Source of the DNA: Thermoanaerobacter sp049701115
Lineage (GTDB): Bacteria; Bacillota; Thermoanaerobacteria; Thermoanaerobacterales; Thermoanaerobacteraceae
Reading direction: 5' to 3'
Length of the DNA stretch: 19,350 bases
NCBI RefSeq assembly: GCF_049701115.1
Contig: NZ_JBNATX010000036.1
Span: 1-19,350, forward strand
The notes beneath the pieces were generated by a model. The model was not told the origin of the DNA. It ran no database searches and saw only the letters and a list, made by a program, of their open reading frames with translations. The translations under genes were made by a program, and so were the position numbers. Below, piece by piece: positions 1-6,980 of the stretch (its first letter is position 1; every line of letters begins with the position of its first letter).

Positions 1-49
1 CAAGAAAATTTATAATATAGACATGGAAAATTTTCAAAAGCTTTAATAT

Positions 50-83
50 AAAAAAAAGCAAGGGGCAATATCTTACTCCCTGC
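50..83 (-). terminator. Intrinsic terminator of the CofE-like gene
   Basis: Read leftward, GCAGGG (83-78) pairs with the CCCTTGC side (58-64) through a G-T wobble, and a run of about eight T follows (57-50). The hairpin includes the stop codon and last codons of the gene ending at 73. The stem is imperfect, but the U-tract is clear. Positions 1-49 hold no feature I can support. Confidence 0.6.
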
Positions 84-735
84 CGTCAGGTACCACTGAA
101 AGTATGTTTTTGTAATTTTTTATGACTACAATAGGCGTTTGCTGTTCTGAGTTACCTGAAGGATTGTCCAAAAAAAGCTTTTCTACGTATTTCTTATCTA
201 CTCCTTTTGAGGCACCAACGCAGTCAGCTTTGTGTAAATCATTTGCGTCAATTATTACAGCATCCACTCCTGTTTTTTCTTTTATCATGTCGCAAACTTT
301 GTCCGGGTCTTTGGGGCCTAAAACTACATGTCTATGATACGGTGGCATAGTCCCTGCAAAATCGTCAATTAAAGCCACTTGCCTTCCTGCTATTATAAAA
401 AACCAGCCTTTTCTACCTAAAAGTTTTCCTATTCCACCTACTATTGCCGCTATTAAGATTCTAAACCACCCCACTTCATTTATAGCGCACTGCATGCCAT
501 AAGGAGAAGTGAGGCTGCCTTTTCTATCCGTAAATTTGCAGAGTATCCTAGCTAAAAGCCCTGGTTTAATCTGCTCAGGGAGATATGCTCTTCCTTGACT
601 TATAGCAACTACGCTTTCTGCAATAGATATCAAATCTCCTGGTTCAGCTATATCTTTGGTATAATGGTATACCACCTCTACTATATCGTCCTTTTCTGTT
701 ATAATGTGAGTTCTTATTGGTATTTTCCCATTCAT
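73..735 (-). CDS. CofE-like (F420-0:gamma-glutamyl ligase family) protein
   Basis: A 220-aa protein that I place in the Firmicute branch of the coenzyme F420-0:L-glutamate ligase fold (COG1478-like). I base this on its general pattern: an early segment on avoiding or granting 'SIAESVVAISQGR', a central Gly-rich hydrophobic stretch (about residues 92-117, ending in GKLLGRKGWFFIIAG), then IDDFAGTMPPYHRHVVLGP and a C-terminal DANDLHKADCVGAS block. True CofE adds glutamates to F420-0, but nothing else for F420 synthesis is visible and this kind of organism is not known to make F420. The substrate is therefore unknown. The central stretch is hydrophobic enough to lie on a membrane, although it is interrupted by charged residues. 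ATG at 735 has GGAGG eight bases upstream. The gene is monocistronic, with a terminator at its end. Confidence 0.7.
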   Translation of the reverse strand: MNGKIPIRTHIITEKDDIVEVVYHYTKDIAEPGDLISIAESVVAISQGRAYLPEQIKPGLLARILCKFTDRKGSLTSPYGMQCAINEVGWFRILIAAIVGGIGKLLGRKGWFFIIAGRQVALIDDFAGTMPPYHRHVVLGPKDPDKVCDMIKEKTGVDAVIIDANDLHKADCVGASKGVDKKYVEKLFLDNPSGNSEQQTPIVVIKNYKNILSVVPDGRE

Positions 736-810
736 AGTTTAAGCCTCCATTTATCCTAAAAATTGTAATACTAAAATTTTTAGTAAATATCTTTTATTTT
801 TTTCTTGCTG

Positions 811-819
811 TGGTAAAAT
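811..819 (+). promoter_or_regulatory. Possible extended -10 promoter for the AMIN/amidase-like gene
   Basis: TGGTAAAAT matches the extended -10 form TGnTAtAAT. No good -35 is seen 17 bases upstream. Transcription would start near 826 and run through the 11-bp repeats to the gene at 896. Confidence 0.3.
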
Positions 820-827
820 ATATTTAG

Positions 828-871
828 CTTTATCACAATTATATCATAACTTTCTCACAGTTTTATCACAA
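828..871. repeat. Four tandem 11-bp repeats (TTGTGATAAAR on the minus strand)
   Basis: On the minus strand the consecutive 11-mers are TTGTGATAAAA (871-861), CTGTGAGAAAG (860-850), TTATGATATAA (849-839) and TTGTGATAAAG (838-828). The outer two differ only in the last base; the inner two are diverged. The period is about one helical turn. They sit in the spacer between two divergent genes and overlap a likely minus-strand promoter, so an array of regulator sites is plausible. No named regulator is recognised. Confidence 0.6.
838..846 (-). promoter_or_regulatory. Possible extended -10 promoter for the CofE-like gene
   Basis: On the minus strand TGATATAAT is a perfect extended -10 (TGnTATAAT), inside the third and fourth 11-bp repeats. 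The -35 region is poor. The implied leader to the ATG at 735 is about 95 nt. Confidence 0.4.
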
Positions 872-895
872 ATTTTTATAATTGGAGAGGGGAAA

Positions 896-1750
896 ATGTT
901 AAACAAGCTGACAAATATAAGGATTGATTCTGCCTGTAAAAGCTTATCTATAAAAGAGCACAAGAGCCTGGTGGTTTTTGATTTTTCTTTAGACATCCCT
1001 TCACATCAGGCAGAAATTCATGAAAACACCATAAAAATAATATTCTCTAGTGTACCCCTTAATATGCCAAAAGGCATATACAAAGTTTTGGATGGCATTA
1101 TATCATCTGTCGAAATAAAGCAACAAGGAGAAGACATTGTGGCTTCCCTTTATCTTGATTTTCCATCCAACTTTGAAGTAAAGACAATAAAAGGAATACC
1201 CTCGCAATTTGAAGTGTACATAGATAGAAGCCCGCTCATAGAAGTATTAAAAGGAAGGAAAATAACAATAAATCCTGGTTTTAGCAAAAAAACCAAAAGC
1301 CCTACAGGACTTTTTATGCACATCCCAATGATGGGAATAGCAAAAAAGTTAAATTTTCTGCTTAGTAATTGTAAGGCAGAAAGCAAAATAACCTGGGAAA
1401 AAGACCCTCAAGAGAGAAATTTAAATGAGTTGGATTCTGAAATTCTAATTGACCTTTACACAGAAGCATCATTTAAAGGAGAGAGTGGATTTAAGGTATA
1501 CTACGAAACCCAGAATAGCACTTCTTTTGACCTTGCTAAATGTGTAAATAGGGCAATGGAAGAAAAACTACAACTCCCAAACCTAGGAATTTTTGAAAAA
1601 AGGTTCGGATACAAAAACAGCATCATCCCTCTCGGCGTCGTACCAGCTATGGAAGACGTGAGAATAGACGATGCTCACCTGAGAGATATCGATTATAGAG
1701 AAAAAGTAGCTCAAGCGATATTTAACGGAATAGTAAAATTTTATTCGTAA
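896..1750 (+). CDS. AMIN domain plus degenerate N-acetylmuramoyl-L-alanine amidase (amidase_3) protein
   Basis: 284 aa. Residues about 8-112 resemble an AMIN domain (beta-rich, ending FEVYIDRSPL). Residues about 121-284 follow the amidase_3 fold: KITINPGF, SPTGL, a helix AKKLNFLL, ESGFKVYYE, PNLGIFEKRF, VPAMEDV and the closing VAQAIFNGIVKFY. The zinc and catalytic positions are changed. The His of the usual DPGHGG is Phe129, the Glu of the usual EKD segment aligns with Met141/His142, and the His of the usual SIHAN aligns within LYTEAS (187-192). Only a Glu in PAMED (250-254) could match the catalytic Glu. The enzyme is therefore probably inactive. The N-terminus has no signal peptide, unlike exported cell-wall amidases, so it may act in the cytoplasm or as a binding protein. 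ATG 896 follows GGAGAGGGG. It converges on sfsA. The fold call rests on pattern recognition only. Confidence 0.65.
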   Translation: MLNKLTNIRIDSACKSLSIKEHKSLVVFDFSLDIPSHQAEIHENTIKIIFSSVPLNMPKGIYKVLDGIISSVEIKQQGEDIVASLYLDFPSNFEVKTIKGIPSQFEVYIDRSPLIEVLKGRKITINPGFSKKTKSPTGLFMHIPMMGIAKKLNFLLSNCKAESKITWEKDPQERNLNELDSEILIDLYTEASFKGESGFKVYYETQNSTSFDLAKCVNRAMEEKLQLPNLGIFEKRFGYKNSIIPLGVVPAMEDVRIDDAHLRDIDYREKVAQAIFNGIVKFYS

Positions 1751-1787
1751 AAAACAGGGTTACAGCACTACCTGTACCCTGTTTTTT
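1749..1787. terminator. Bidirectional terminator between the amidase-like gene and sfsA
   Basis: AAAAAACAGGGT (1749-1760) pairs perfectly with ACCCTGTTTTTT (1776-1787), and an inner TACAG/CTGTA extends the stem. A-tract and T-tract flanks serve both strands. The hairpin contains the sfsA stop codon (1760-1762) and begins at the stop of the plus-strand gene. Confidence 0.85.
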
Positions 1788-2452
1788 AGATTGATAAAAT
1801 TTTCTCCCACATCGCAGGTATAGGCATAAACTTCTACGCCTTTTGTGAAAGCTTCTCTTAAAAATTGTCCAAATTGAGGGTCCTGTTCGTCATTTGGAGT
1901 AAAATATTTGATGTCATCCATTTGAATTAAGAAAACAACTGCCGCTCTCATTCCTTCTTCTTTGACTTTTATGAGCTCTTTTAAATGCTTTCTACCTCTT
2001 TCTGTCGGCGCATCAGGAAATTTGGCTACTCCATCTACTTCCAAAGTAACACCTTTCACTTCTATGTAGCAAATTTCTTCTCCATTTGTAAGTTTTATGT
2101 CAAACTTGCTGTTCCCAAAGCTCCTTTCCTTTTCCACCAGTTCATATCCTCTAAACTCCTCAACTATCCCTTTTTTTATGCTCTCCAAGAACACTTTATT
2201 GGGCACTTGAGAATCAATTGATATGAGCCTTTTACCTTTATAAGCAAAGGCAAGTTCATAAGGAGTTTTTCTCCCCCTTTTTTCTCTCACTTCTAAAAGC
2301 ACATCTGCCCCCTTTACGAGTATCTCTTTAAGTCTACCTGTATTCGGAACGTGAACCAGGGTTTTAAAGCCATCTATTTCTACATAGGCTTCAAATCTAT
2401 TTAACCTTTCTATGAATTTCCCTTTTATTATCGGATTTTTAATAATCATCAT
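1760..2452 (-). CDS. sfsA: SfsA, DNA/RNA-binding nuclease family protein
   Basis: 230 aa, the usual length for SfsA (sugar fermentation stimulation protein, a member of the PD-(D/E)XK-type nuclease superfamily). Visible family marks are the N-terminal OB-like part with VHVPNTGRL, the segment SKFDIKL followed by CYIEVKGVTLE (the likely D...ExK metal-binding core), and KFPDAPTERGRKHLKEL. The real role in Firmicutes is not settled. It follows the PTPS-like gene by six bases and is probably the last gene of the folate operon. Two ATG codons stand in tandem (2452 and 2449). GAGGG lies five bases before the first and eight before the second, so either could be used. The 3' end is built into the terminator hairpin. 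Confidence 0.93.
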   Translation of the reverse strand: MMIIKNPIIKGKFIERLNRFEAYVEIDGFKTLVHVPNTGRLKEILVKGADVLLEVREKRGRKTPYELAFAYKGKRLISIDSQVPNKVFLESIKKGIVEEFRGYELVEKERSFGNSKFDIKLTNGEEICYIEVKGVTLEVDGVAKFPDAPTERGRKHLKELIKVKEEGMRAAVVFLIQMDDIKYFTPNDEQDPQFGQFLREAFTKGVEVYAYTCDVGENFINLKNRVQVVL

Positions 2453-2458
2453 AAACCC

Positions 2459-2827
2459 TCATTTCATATCCTCTGCTGTAACTTCTGCAAAACTGGTTGG
2501 CGTCTCCCAGAGAGTAAGCTTGTACAGCTTGTAATTGGGCCCTTTGAGTTCTCCTTCTAATTCCTTCCACATCCACAGGAGTATGTTTTCACAAGTTGTG
2601 TTAAAACCCAGCACTTCATTTAAATATTTGTGGTCAAGCTTTTTTATAATTTTTTCATTGACAATTTCTTTTAGCTTTACAAAGTCCAAAACCATTCCTT
2701 CCTCATCGGGATAACCCTCAACTGTGACCTCTAACCTATAAGTATGGCCGTGCAACTCTTCACATTTACCATGGTAATTGACAAGGTTGTGGGCGCTGTC
2801 AAAGGTAAATATTTTTGTAACCTTCAT
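2459..2827 (-). CDS. PTPS-III-like 6-pyruvoyltetrahydropterin synthase homologue (probable FolB bypass enzyme)
   Basis: 122 aa, a complete T-fold protein of the QueD/PTPS family. Zinc ligands are His13 (FDSAH), His26 and His28 (LHGH). The active-site segment is Cys22-Glu23-Glu24-Leu-HGH, with LDHKYLN (Asp65-His66) and a pterin-anchoring Glu108 (WETPT). QueD enzymes carry Cys without this Glu. Published work (Pribat et al., J Bacteriol 2009) showed that PTPS paralogues with Glu replacing or accompanying the Cys convert dihydroneopterin triphosphate to 6-hydroxymethyl-dihydropterin and replace FolB. The neighbours fit: folE, folP and folK are directly upstream in the same operon, no folB is present, and no queC, queE or queF is nearby. 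I infer a folate rather than queuosine role. A generic name such as queD may be found in automatic annotation. Confidence 0.85.
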   Translation of the reverse strand: MKVTKIFTFDSAHNLVNYHGKCEELHGHTYRLEVTVEGYPDEEGMVLDFVKLKEIVNEKIIKKLDHKYLNEVLGFNTTCENILLWMWKELEGELKGPNYKLYKLTLWETPTSFAEVTAEDMK

Positions 2828-2830
2828 TTT

Positions 2831-3331
2831 TTACACCTCTTCACACCAATCTTTTTTGTAGAGCCATACACCCTGCTTATCTATAAGGCTTTCTATCGCC
2901 TCATCTATGGATAAACCGTTTTTACTCAATGAAGGATTTATATCCCTTAATGGTATCAGCACAAAAGCCCTTTCCCACATGTGAGGGTGGGGAATAGTTA
3001 GCTTCTCATCATTTAGAATAAGTCCATCATACAAAAGGATGTCTATGTCAATGGTTCGGGGTCCCCATTTTATTGTGCGCTCTCTTTTGAGTTCTGCCTC
3101 AATACTTGTAGTAACATCTAGAAGTTTATAGGGCGTTAGGTCTGTTTCTATTAAAATTGCAGCGTTTAAAAAATTGTCCTGTTCTAAATATCCTACAGGC
3201 TTTGTCTCATATATTGGAGAGAGCTTCTTTAAAACTATGTTTTTATTTGACTTAAGCCTTTTGACCGCCTCTTTTAAATACTTTTCTCTATCTCCTAAAT
3301 TTGAACCCAAAGAAAGATACACCTCTGTCAT
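2831..3331 (-). CDS. folK: 2-amino-4-hydroxy-6-hydroxymethyldihydropteridine pyrophosphokinase
   Basis: 166 aa, standard HPPK length. It transfers pyrophosphate from ATP to 6-hydroxymethyl-dihydropterin, the step before dihydropteroate synthase. Marks seen are the N-terminal YLSLGSNLGDR, the pterin-binding YETKPVGYLEQDNFLNAA, and the signature KWGPRTIDIDILLYDG, with the Asp pair (DID) that binds magnesium, followed by IPHPHMWERAFVLIPL. Its ATG overlaps the folP stop (ATGA, 3328-3331), which points to translational coupling. The PTPS-like gene follows after three bases and supplies its substrate in the proposed route. Confidence 0.96.
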   Translation of the reverse strand: MTEVYLSLGSNLGDREKYLKEAVKRLKSNKNIVLKKLSPIYETKPVGYLEQDNFLNAAILIETDLTPYKLLDVTTSIEAELKRERTIKWGPRTIDIDILLYDGLILNDEKLTIPHPHMWERAFVLIPLRDINPSLSKNGLSIDEAIESLIDKQGVWLYKKDWCEEV

Positions 3332-4140
3332 CTTCTCACCATCGCATCAGTCATTTTAGCTACTCTTGACATTTCTTTTACGTCGTGGACTCTTATTATA
3401 TCCACTCCTTTTACTATTCCCACAGCTACAGTGGCCGCTGTCCCTTCCAATCTATCTTCTACATCTACGTTTAAGACTTTGCCTATCATAGATTTTCTGG
3501 AAGTACCCAAAAGAACAGGAAGTCCCAGAACTTTTAATTCCTCCAGGCGATTCATGACCTCTAAGTTATGTTCCAGAGTCTTTCCAAAGCCTATGCCGGG
3601 GTCAACTATCATCTGGTTTCTTTCAATTCCAGCTTCCTCAGCAATTTCTATGCTCTTTTTCAAAAATTCTATGATAGATTTTACTACATCATCGTACTCA
3701 GCCAAAATGCTATTGTGCATCATGACAACCCCTGCTTTATATTTGGCAACTACTTCTGCCATCTTGGGGTCTTTCTGAAGCCCCCACACATCATTTACTA
3801 TATGGGCTCCTGCCTCCAGCGCCTTTAAAGCTACATTCGCCTTCATAGTATCCACAGAAATTATCACATCTGAAATTTTAGAAAGCCTTTCGATTACAGG
3901 TATAACCCTTCTAATTTCTTCCTCTTCATCGACAGGACTATATCCGGGCCTTGTAGACTCTCCTCCTACATCTATTATATCTGCTCCCTCTTCAATCATC
4001 TGCAAAGCTCTTTCAATCCCTTTTTCTAAAGTATTGTATTTGCCTCCGTCCGAAAAGGAATCAGGAGTCATGTTTAAAATACCCATTATGTAGGTCCTTT
4101 TGCCAATCTCTAAAGTTTTATCCCTGCACTTTAAAATCAT
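3328..4140 (-). CDS. folP: Dihydropteroate synthase
   Basis: 270 aa, TIM-barrel DHPS. It joins 6-hydroxymethyl-dihydropterin pyrophosphate to p-aminobenzoate. Family marks in order are MGILNMTPDSFSDGG (phosphate loop), DIIDVGGESTRPG, ISVDTMKANVALKALEAGAHIVNDVWG, MIVDPGIGFGKTLEHN, LPVLLGTSRKSMIG and the closing IIRVHDVKEM. All are intact. It starts ten bases after folE with a GGGGGAAGG site before the ATG at 4140 and overlaps folK by four bases. In many Firmicutes folB lies between folP and folK; here nothing does. Confidence 0.97.
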   Translation of the reverse strand: MILKCRDKTLEIGKRTYIMGILNMTPDSFSDGGKYNTLEKGIERALQMIEEGADIIDVGGESTRPGYSPVDEEEEIRRVIPVIERLSKISDVIISVDTMKANVALKALEAGAHIVNDVWGLQKDPKMAEVVAKYKAGVVMMHNSILAEYDDVVKSIIEFLKKSIEIAEEAGIERNQMIVDPGIGFGKTLEHNLEVMNRLEELKVLGLPVLLGTSRKSMIGKVLNVDVEDRLEGTAATVAVGIVKGVDIIRVHDVKEMSRVAKMTDAMVRR

Positions 4141-4150
4141 AGCCTTCCCC

Positions 4151-4717
4151 CTATCTCCTGGAATTTATCAAAGCCATAACTTCCGCTCTGGCTTTCTGGT
4201 CCGTTCTGAATATTCCCCTTAAAGCAGAGGTAACAGTTTTAGAACCCGGCTTTTTAACTCCCCTCATGGTCATGCACAGATGCTCTGCCTCTATGACAAC
4301 AGCAACCCCCAAAGGATTGACGGCTTCCATTATGGTATCCGCAATTTCACTAGTAAGCCTTTCTTGGAGCTGAGGCCTTTTTGATAAAACGTCTACTATA
4401 CGAGCAACTTTTGAAAGGCCTAAAATTCGCCCTTTTCTTGGAAGGTATGCCACATGGGCAACACCTATAAAAGGAAGAAGATGATGCTCACACATAGAGT
4501 AAAGGGGAATATCTTTTACCAGGATTATCTCTTGATGCTCATCTTCTTGGAAAATTTTTATAACATCTTTTACATCTGTGTGAAGTCCAGAAAAAATTTC
4601 TTCGTACATCCTGGCTACTCTGTCAGGAGTTTCAAGGAGCCCCTCCCTATCGGGGTTTTCGCCTATGGCTTCAAGTATCTCTCTTACAGCTTTTTTAATC
4701 TTTTCTTTGTCTATCAT
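4151..4717 (-). CDS. folE: GTP cyclohydrolase I (FolE type)
   Basis: 188 aa when started at ATG 4717, matching the family. It converts GTP to 7,8-dihydroneopterin triphosphate, the first pterin of folate synthesis. Seen motifs are the zinc Cys and His in MCEHHLLPFIGVAHVAYLP, the segment LSKVARIVDVLSKRPQLQERLT, and the second zinc Cys in EHLCMTMRGVKKPGSKTVTS. A longer frame opens at GTG 4747, but that codon lies at the predicted transcription start (-10 TATAAT at 4760-4755). ATG 4717 has AGAAGGGG eight bases upstream, so I use it. First gene of folE-folP-folK-PTPS-sfsA. Its product feeds the PTPS-like enzyme directly if the FolB bypass holds. Confidence 0.97.
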   Translation of the reverse strand: MIDKEKIKKAVREILEAIGENPDREGLLETPDRVARMYEEIFSGLHTDVKDVIKIFQEDEHQEIILVKDIPLYSMCEHHLLPFIGVAHVAYLPRKGRILGLSKVARIVDVLSKRPQLQERLTSEIADTIMEAVNPLGVAVVIEAEHLCMTMRGVKKPGSKTVTSALRGIFRTDQKARAEVMALINSRR

Positions 4718-4754
4718 TTTTGATACCCCTTCTTTTTTGTTGTGCACAGCTTTA

Positions 4755-4760
4755 ATTATA
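4755..4760 (-). promoter_or_regulatory. Probable -10 box of the folate operon
   Basis: TATAAT on the minus strand, about 38 bases before the folE ATG. The -35 region (TGGCTT, about 17 bases further upstream) is weak. It sits between the lysS terminator and folE, where a promoter is needed. Confidence 0.45.
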
Positions 4761-4796
4761 TTACTTTTTGCGAAAAAAAGCCAGAATATAAAAGTT

Positions 4797-4820
4797 AAAA
4801 GCAGTCCTAGGACTGCTTTT
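4797..4820 (-). terminator. Terminator after lysS
   Basis: A perfect 24-base palindrome, AAAAGCAGTCC / GGACTGCTTTT around a central TA, followed leftward by a T-rich tail. It overlaps two bases of the lysS stop codon (4819-4821). It separates greA-lysS from the folate operon. Confidence 0.8.
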
Positions 4821-6318
4821 AATCTTTGGGTTTCATTGTAGGGAAGAGTATTACATCCCTTATAGAATAAGAATCTGTCATAAACATGACAAGTCTATCT
4901 ACACCTATACCCAAACCTCCTGTAGGTGGCATACCTACCTCAAGGGCATTTATAAAGTCCTCATCCATCATGTGAGCTTCTTCATCTCCCGCTTCTCTCT
5001 GCCTCAACTGTTCTAAAAATCTCTCTTTCTGGTCAATCGGGTCATTTAGCTCTGAAAATGCGTTTGCAACTTCTCTGCCGTAAATGAAAGCTTCAAACCT
5101 GGAAGTAAAAGCAGGGTTGTCGCGCTTTCTTTTAGCCAAAGGAGAAACCTCCACTGGATAGTCCATTACAAAAGTAGGCTGTATAAGATGCTTTTCTACC
5201 AGTTCGTCAAAGACAAGTGCTATTACTTCTCCTTTTTTCATATCGGGCTTTTTCAACTCAAGATTCAAATCCTTTGCTATTTTTCTCGCTTCTTCATCTG
5301 TACCAACTTTCCCAAAGTCAATCCCCACATATTCTTTTATGGCATCCACCATAGTGATTCTCTTCCACGGCGGCGTTAAATCTATTTCAGTGCCCTGATA
5401 GACTATTTTTGTGCTGCCATTTACTTTTTCAGCTACATACGCAAAAAGCTGTTCAGTAAGTTCCATCATACCGTGATAATCCGTATAAGCTTCATAAAGT
5501 TCAAGGAGCGTAAACTCCGGATTGTGCCTTATATCCATTCCTTCATTTCTAAAGACTCTGCCTATTTCATAGACCTTTTCAAATCCCCCGACAATCAATC
5601 TCTTCAAGTGAAGCTCCAGCGCAATTCGCAAATACATGTCTATGTCTAAAGCGTTGTGATGGGTGATAAAGGGCCTCGCCGCTGCTCCACCTGCAATTGT
5701 ATGCAAAACTGGAGTTTCAACTTCCAGAAATCCTCTATTGTCTAAAAATTCTCTTATTGCCTTTATTATCTTGCTTCTTTTTATGAATACTTCTCTCACG
5801 CCTGGATTTATTATCAGGTCCACATACCTTTGCCTATACCTTAAATCCGGGTCTTTTAAGCCATGCCATTTCTCAGGAAGAATCTGCAGTGATTTACATA
5901 AAAGCTTGAAATCCTTGACATTTATAGTGATTTCTCCTGTCTTTGTCTTAAAGACTTCTCCTGTAACCCCTATAATATCTCCTATGTCAAGGAGCTTAAA
6001 GATTTCGTAGTTTTTTTCTCCGACATTATCATATCTCACATAAATTTGAATTCTTCCGTCCCTGTCCTGTATATCTGCAAAAGAAGCTTTCCCGTGGCTC
6101 CTCTTGGTCATTATCCTTCCTGCTAGAGTTACGGTTTTCCCTTCAAAATTTTCGTAATCGTTTTTAATGTCTGAGGAAAGATTAGTTCTTTCAAACCTAT
6201 CTATGCCATAGGGCTCTATCCCCATGCTCCTTAAGATATTGAGTTTTTCTCTTCTCACCTTTAAAAGTTCATTCAAATTCTCAAGGTCATTTAAAATGTT
6301 ATCATTAGAATTACTCAT
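4819..6318 (-). CDS. lysS: Lysyl-tRNA synthetase, class II
   Basis: 499 aa, the usual size. It charges tRNA-Lys with lysine in the cytoplasm. After a helical N-terminal part comes the anticodon-binding OB fold (about residues 55-165: VTLAGRIMTKRSHGKASFADIQDRDGRIQIY). The class II catalytic core has motif 2 (FRNEGMDIRHNPEFTLLELYEAY) and motif 3 (GLGIGVDRLVMFMTD, ending FPTMKPKD). ATG 6318 follows GGAGG by six bases. It lies 19 bases after greA and is evidently co-transcribed with it. A terminator overlaps its stop codon. Nothing looks unusual. Confidence 0.98.
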   Translation of the reverse strand: MSNSNDNILNDLENLNELLKVRREKLNILRSMGIEPYGIDRFERTNLSSDIKNDYENFEGKTVTLAGRIMTKRSHGKASFADIQDRDGRIQIYVRYDNVGEKNYEIFKLLDIGDIIGVTGEVFKTKTGEITINVKDFKLLCKSLQILPEKWHGLKDPDLRYRQRYVDLIINPGVREVFIKRSKIIKAIREFLDNRGFLEVETPVLHTIAGGAAARPFITHHNALDIDMYLRIALELHLKRLIVGGFEKVYEIGRVFRNEGMDIRHNPEFTLLELYEAYTDYHGMMELTEQLFAYVAEKVNGSTKIVYQGTEIDLTPPWKRITMVDAIKEYVGIDFGKVGTDEEARKIAKDLNLELKKPDMKKGEVIALVFDELVEKHLIQPTFVMDYPVEVSPLAKRKRDNPAFTSRFEAFIYGREVANAFSELNDPIDQKERFLEQLRQREAGDEEAHMMDEDFINALEVGMPPTGGLGIGVDRLVMFMTDSYSIRDVILFPTMKPKD

Positions 6319-6337
6319 ATTATACCTCCATCATCCT

Positions 6338-6811
6338 TTACCTTCGTATTTCGAGTATTTTGAGTTTAATGACTCCCGCAGGCACTTCTACAGAAATTGT
6401 TTCTCCAACCTTTTTGCCTAAAAGCGCCTTTCCAATTGGAGATTCATCAGAAATCTTGTTATTCATGGGGTCTGCTTCCGCCGACCCGACTATAGTGTAC
6501 TCTACTTCTTCGTTGTAAGTCTCATCAAATACTTTAACGGTACACCCTATGCTTACTTCGTCAAGCTTTATATCTTCTTCGTCAATTACTTTTGCGTTTT
6601 TAAGCATGGCTTCCAGTGTGGCAATTCTTCCCTCAATGAAGGCTTGCTCGTTCTTTGCTTCATCGTACTCTGAGTTTTCGCTCAAATCCCCAAAGGCTCT
6701 TGCCTGTTTTATTTTTTCAGCTACTTCTGCCCTTTTTACTGTTTTTAAATACTCAAGTTCCTCTTCTAATTTTTTAAGTCCTTCATAGGTCAAAATCACA
6801 GGCTTGCTCAT
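6338..6811 (-). CDS. greA: Transcription elongation factor GreA
   Basis: 157 aa. GreA binds RNA polymerase through its secondary channel and stimulates cleavage of backtracked transcripts. The N-terminal coiled coil (about residues 5-75) carries the acidic tip signature GDLSENSEYDEAK. The C-terminal FKBP-like domain ends KALLGKKVGETISVEVPAG. An in-frame ATG lies at 6817, but GGAG is only one base before it and seven bases before the ATG at 6811, which I choose. Downstream lysS follows after 19 bases. A TTGAAC sequence at 6889-6884 could be a -35 box, but no convincing -10 accompanies it. Confidence 0.97.
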   Translation of the reverse strand: MSKPVILTYEGLKKLEEELEYLKTVKRAEVAEKIKQARAFGDLSENSEYDEAKNEQAFIEGRIATLEAMLKNAKVIDEEDIKLDEVSIGCTVKVFDETYNEEVEYTIVGSAEADPMNNKISDESPIGKALLGKKVGETISVEVPAGVIKLKILEIRR

Positions 6812-6895
6812 AGGCATTCTCCTTTTTCTTAAAATATTTTAAAAGGTATTTTTATTCTTATGTAGAGTTTAAAATTTTTATGTGTTCAATATATT

Positions 6896-6931
6896 AATAC
6901 ACAAGCACTGCTTCCGCAGTGCTTGTGTATT
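6896..6931. terminator. Hairpin terminator after the AAR-like operon
   Basis: A perfect 16-bp stem, left arm 6896-6911 and right arm 6916-6931, with a TTCC loop. It lies 50 bases past the stop of the AAR-like gene. The T-run is better on the plus strand than on the minus strand, where the tail is AATATATTG. Apart from this hairpin the 169-base gap before greA shows nothing firm. Confidence 0.65.
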
Positions 6932-6980
6932 TTTCATGTGGAATATTATAAACCAGGCAGCAAATAAAGTCAAGTCCAAA

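Noticed and set aside
828..871. Rex or CRP operator, suggested by TTGTGA
   Set aside because: These need an inverted partner TCACAA at fixed spacing; here the units are direct repeats.
2459..2827. Ordinary queD of queuosine synthesis
   Set aside because: The Glu beside the catalytic Cys, the folate operon context and the absence of nearby que genes favour the FolB-bypass type.
4718..4747. GTG start for folE at 4747
   Set aside because: It sits at the predicted transcription start and gives an atypical N-terminus; ATG 4717 has AGAAGGGG at the right distance.
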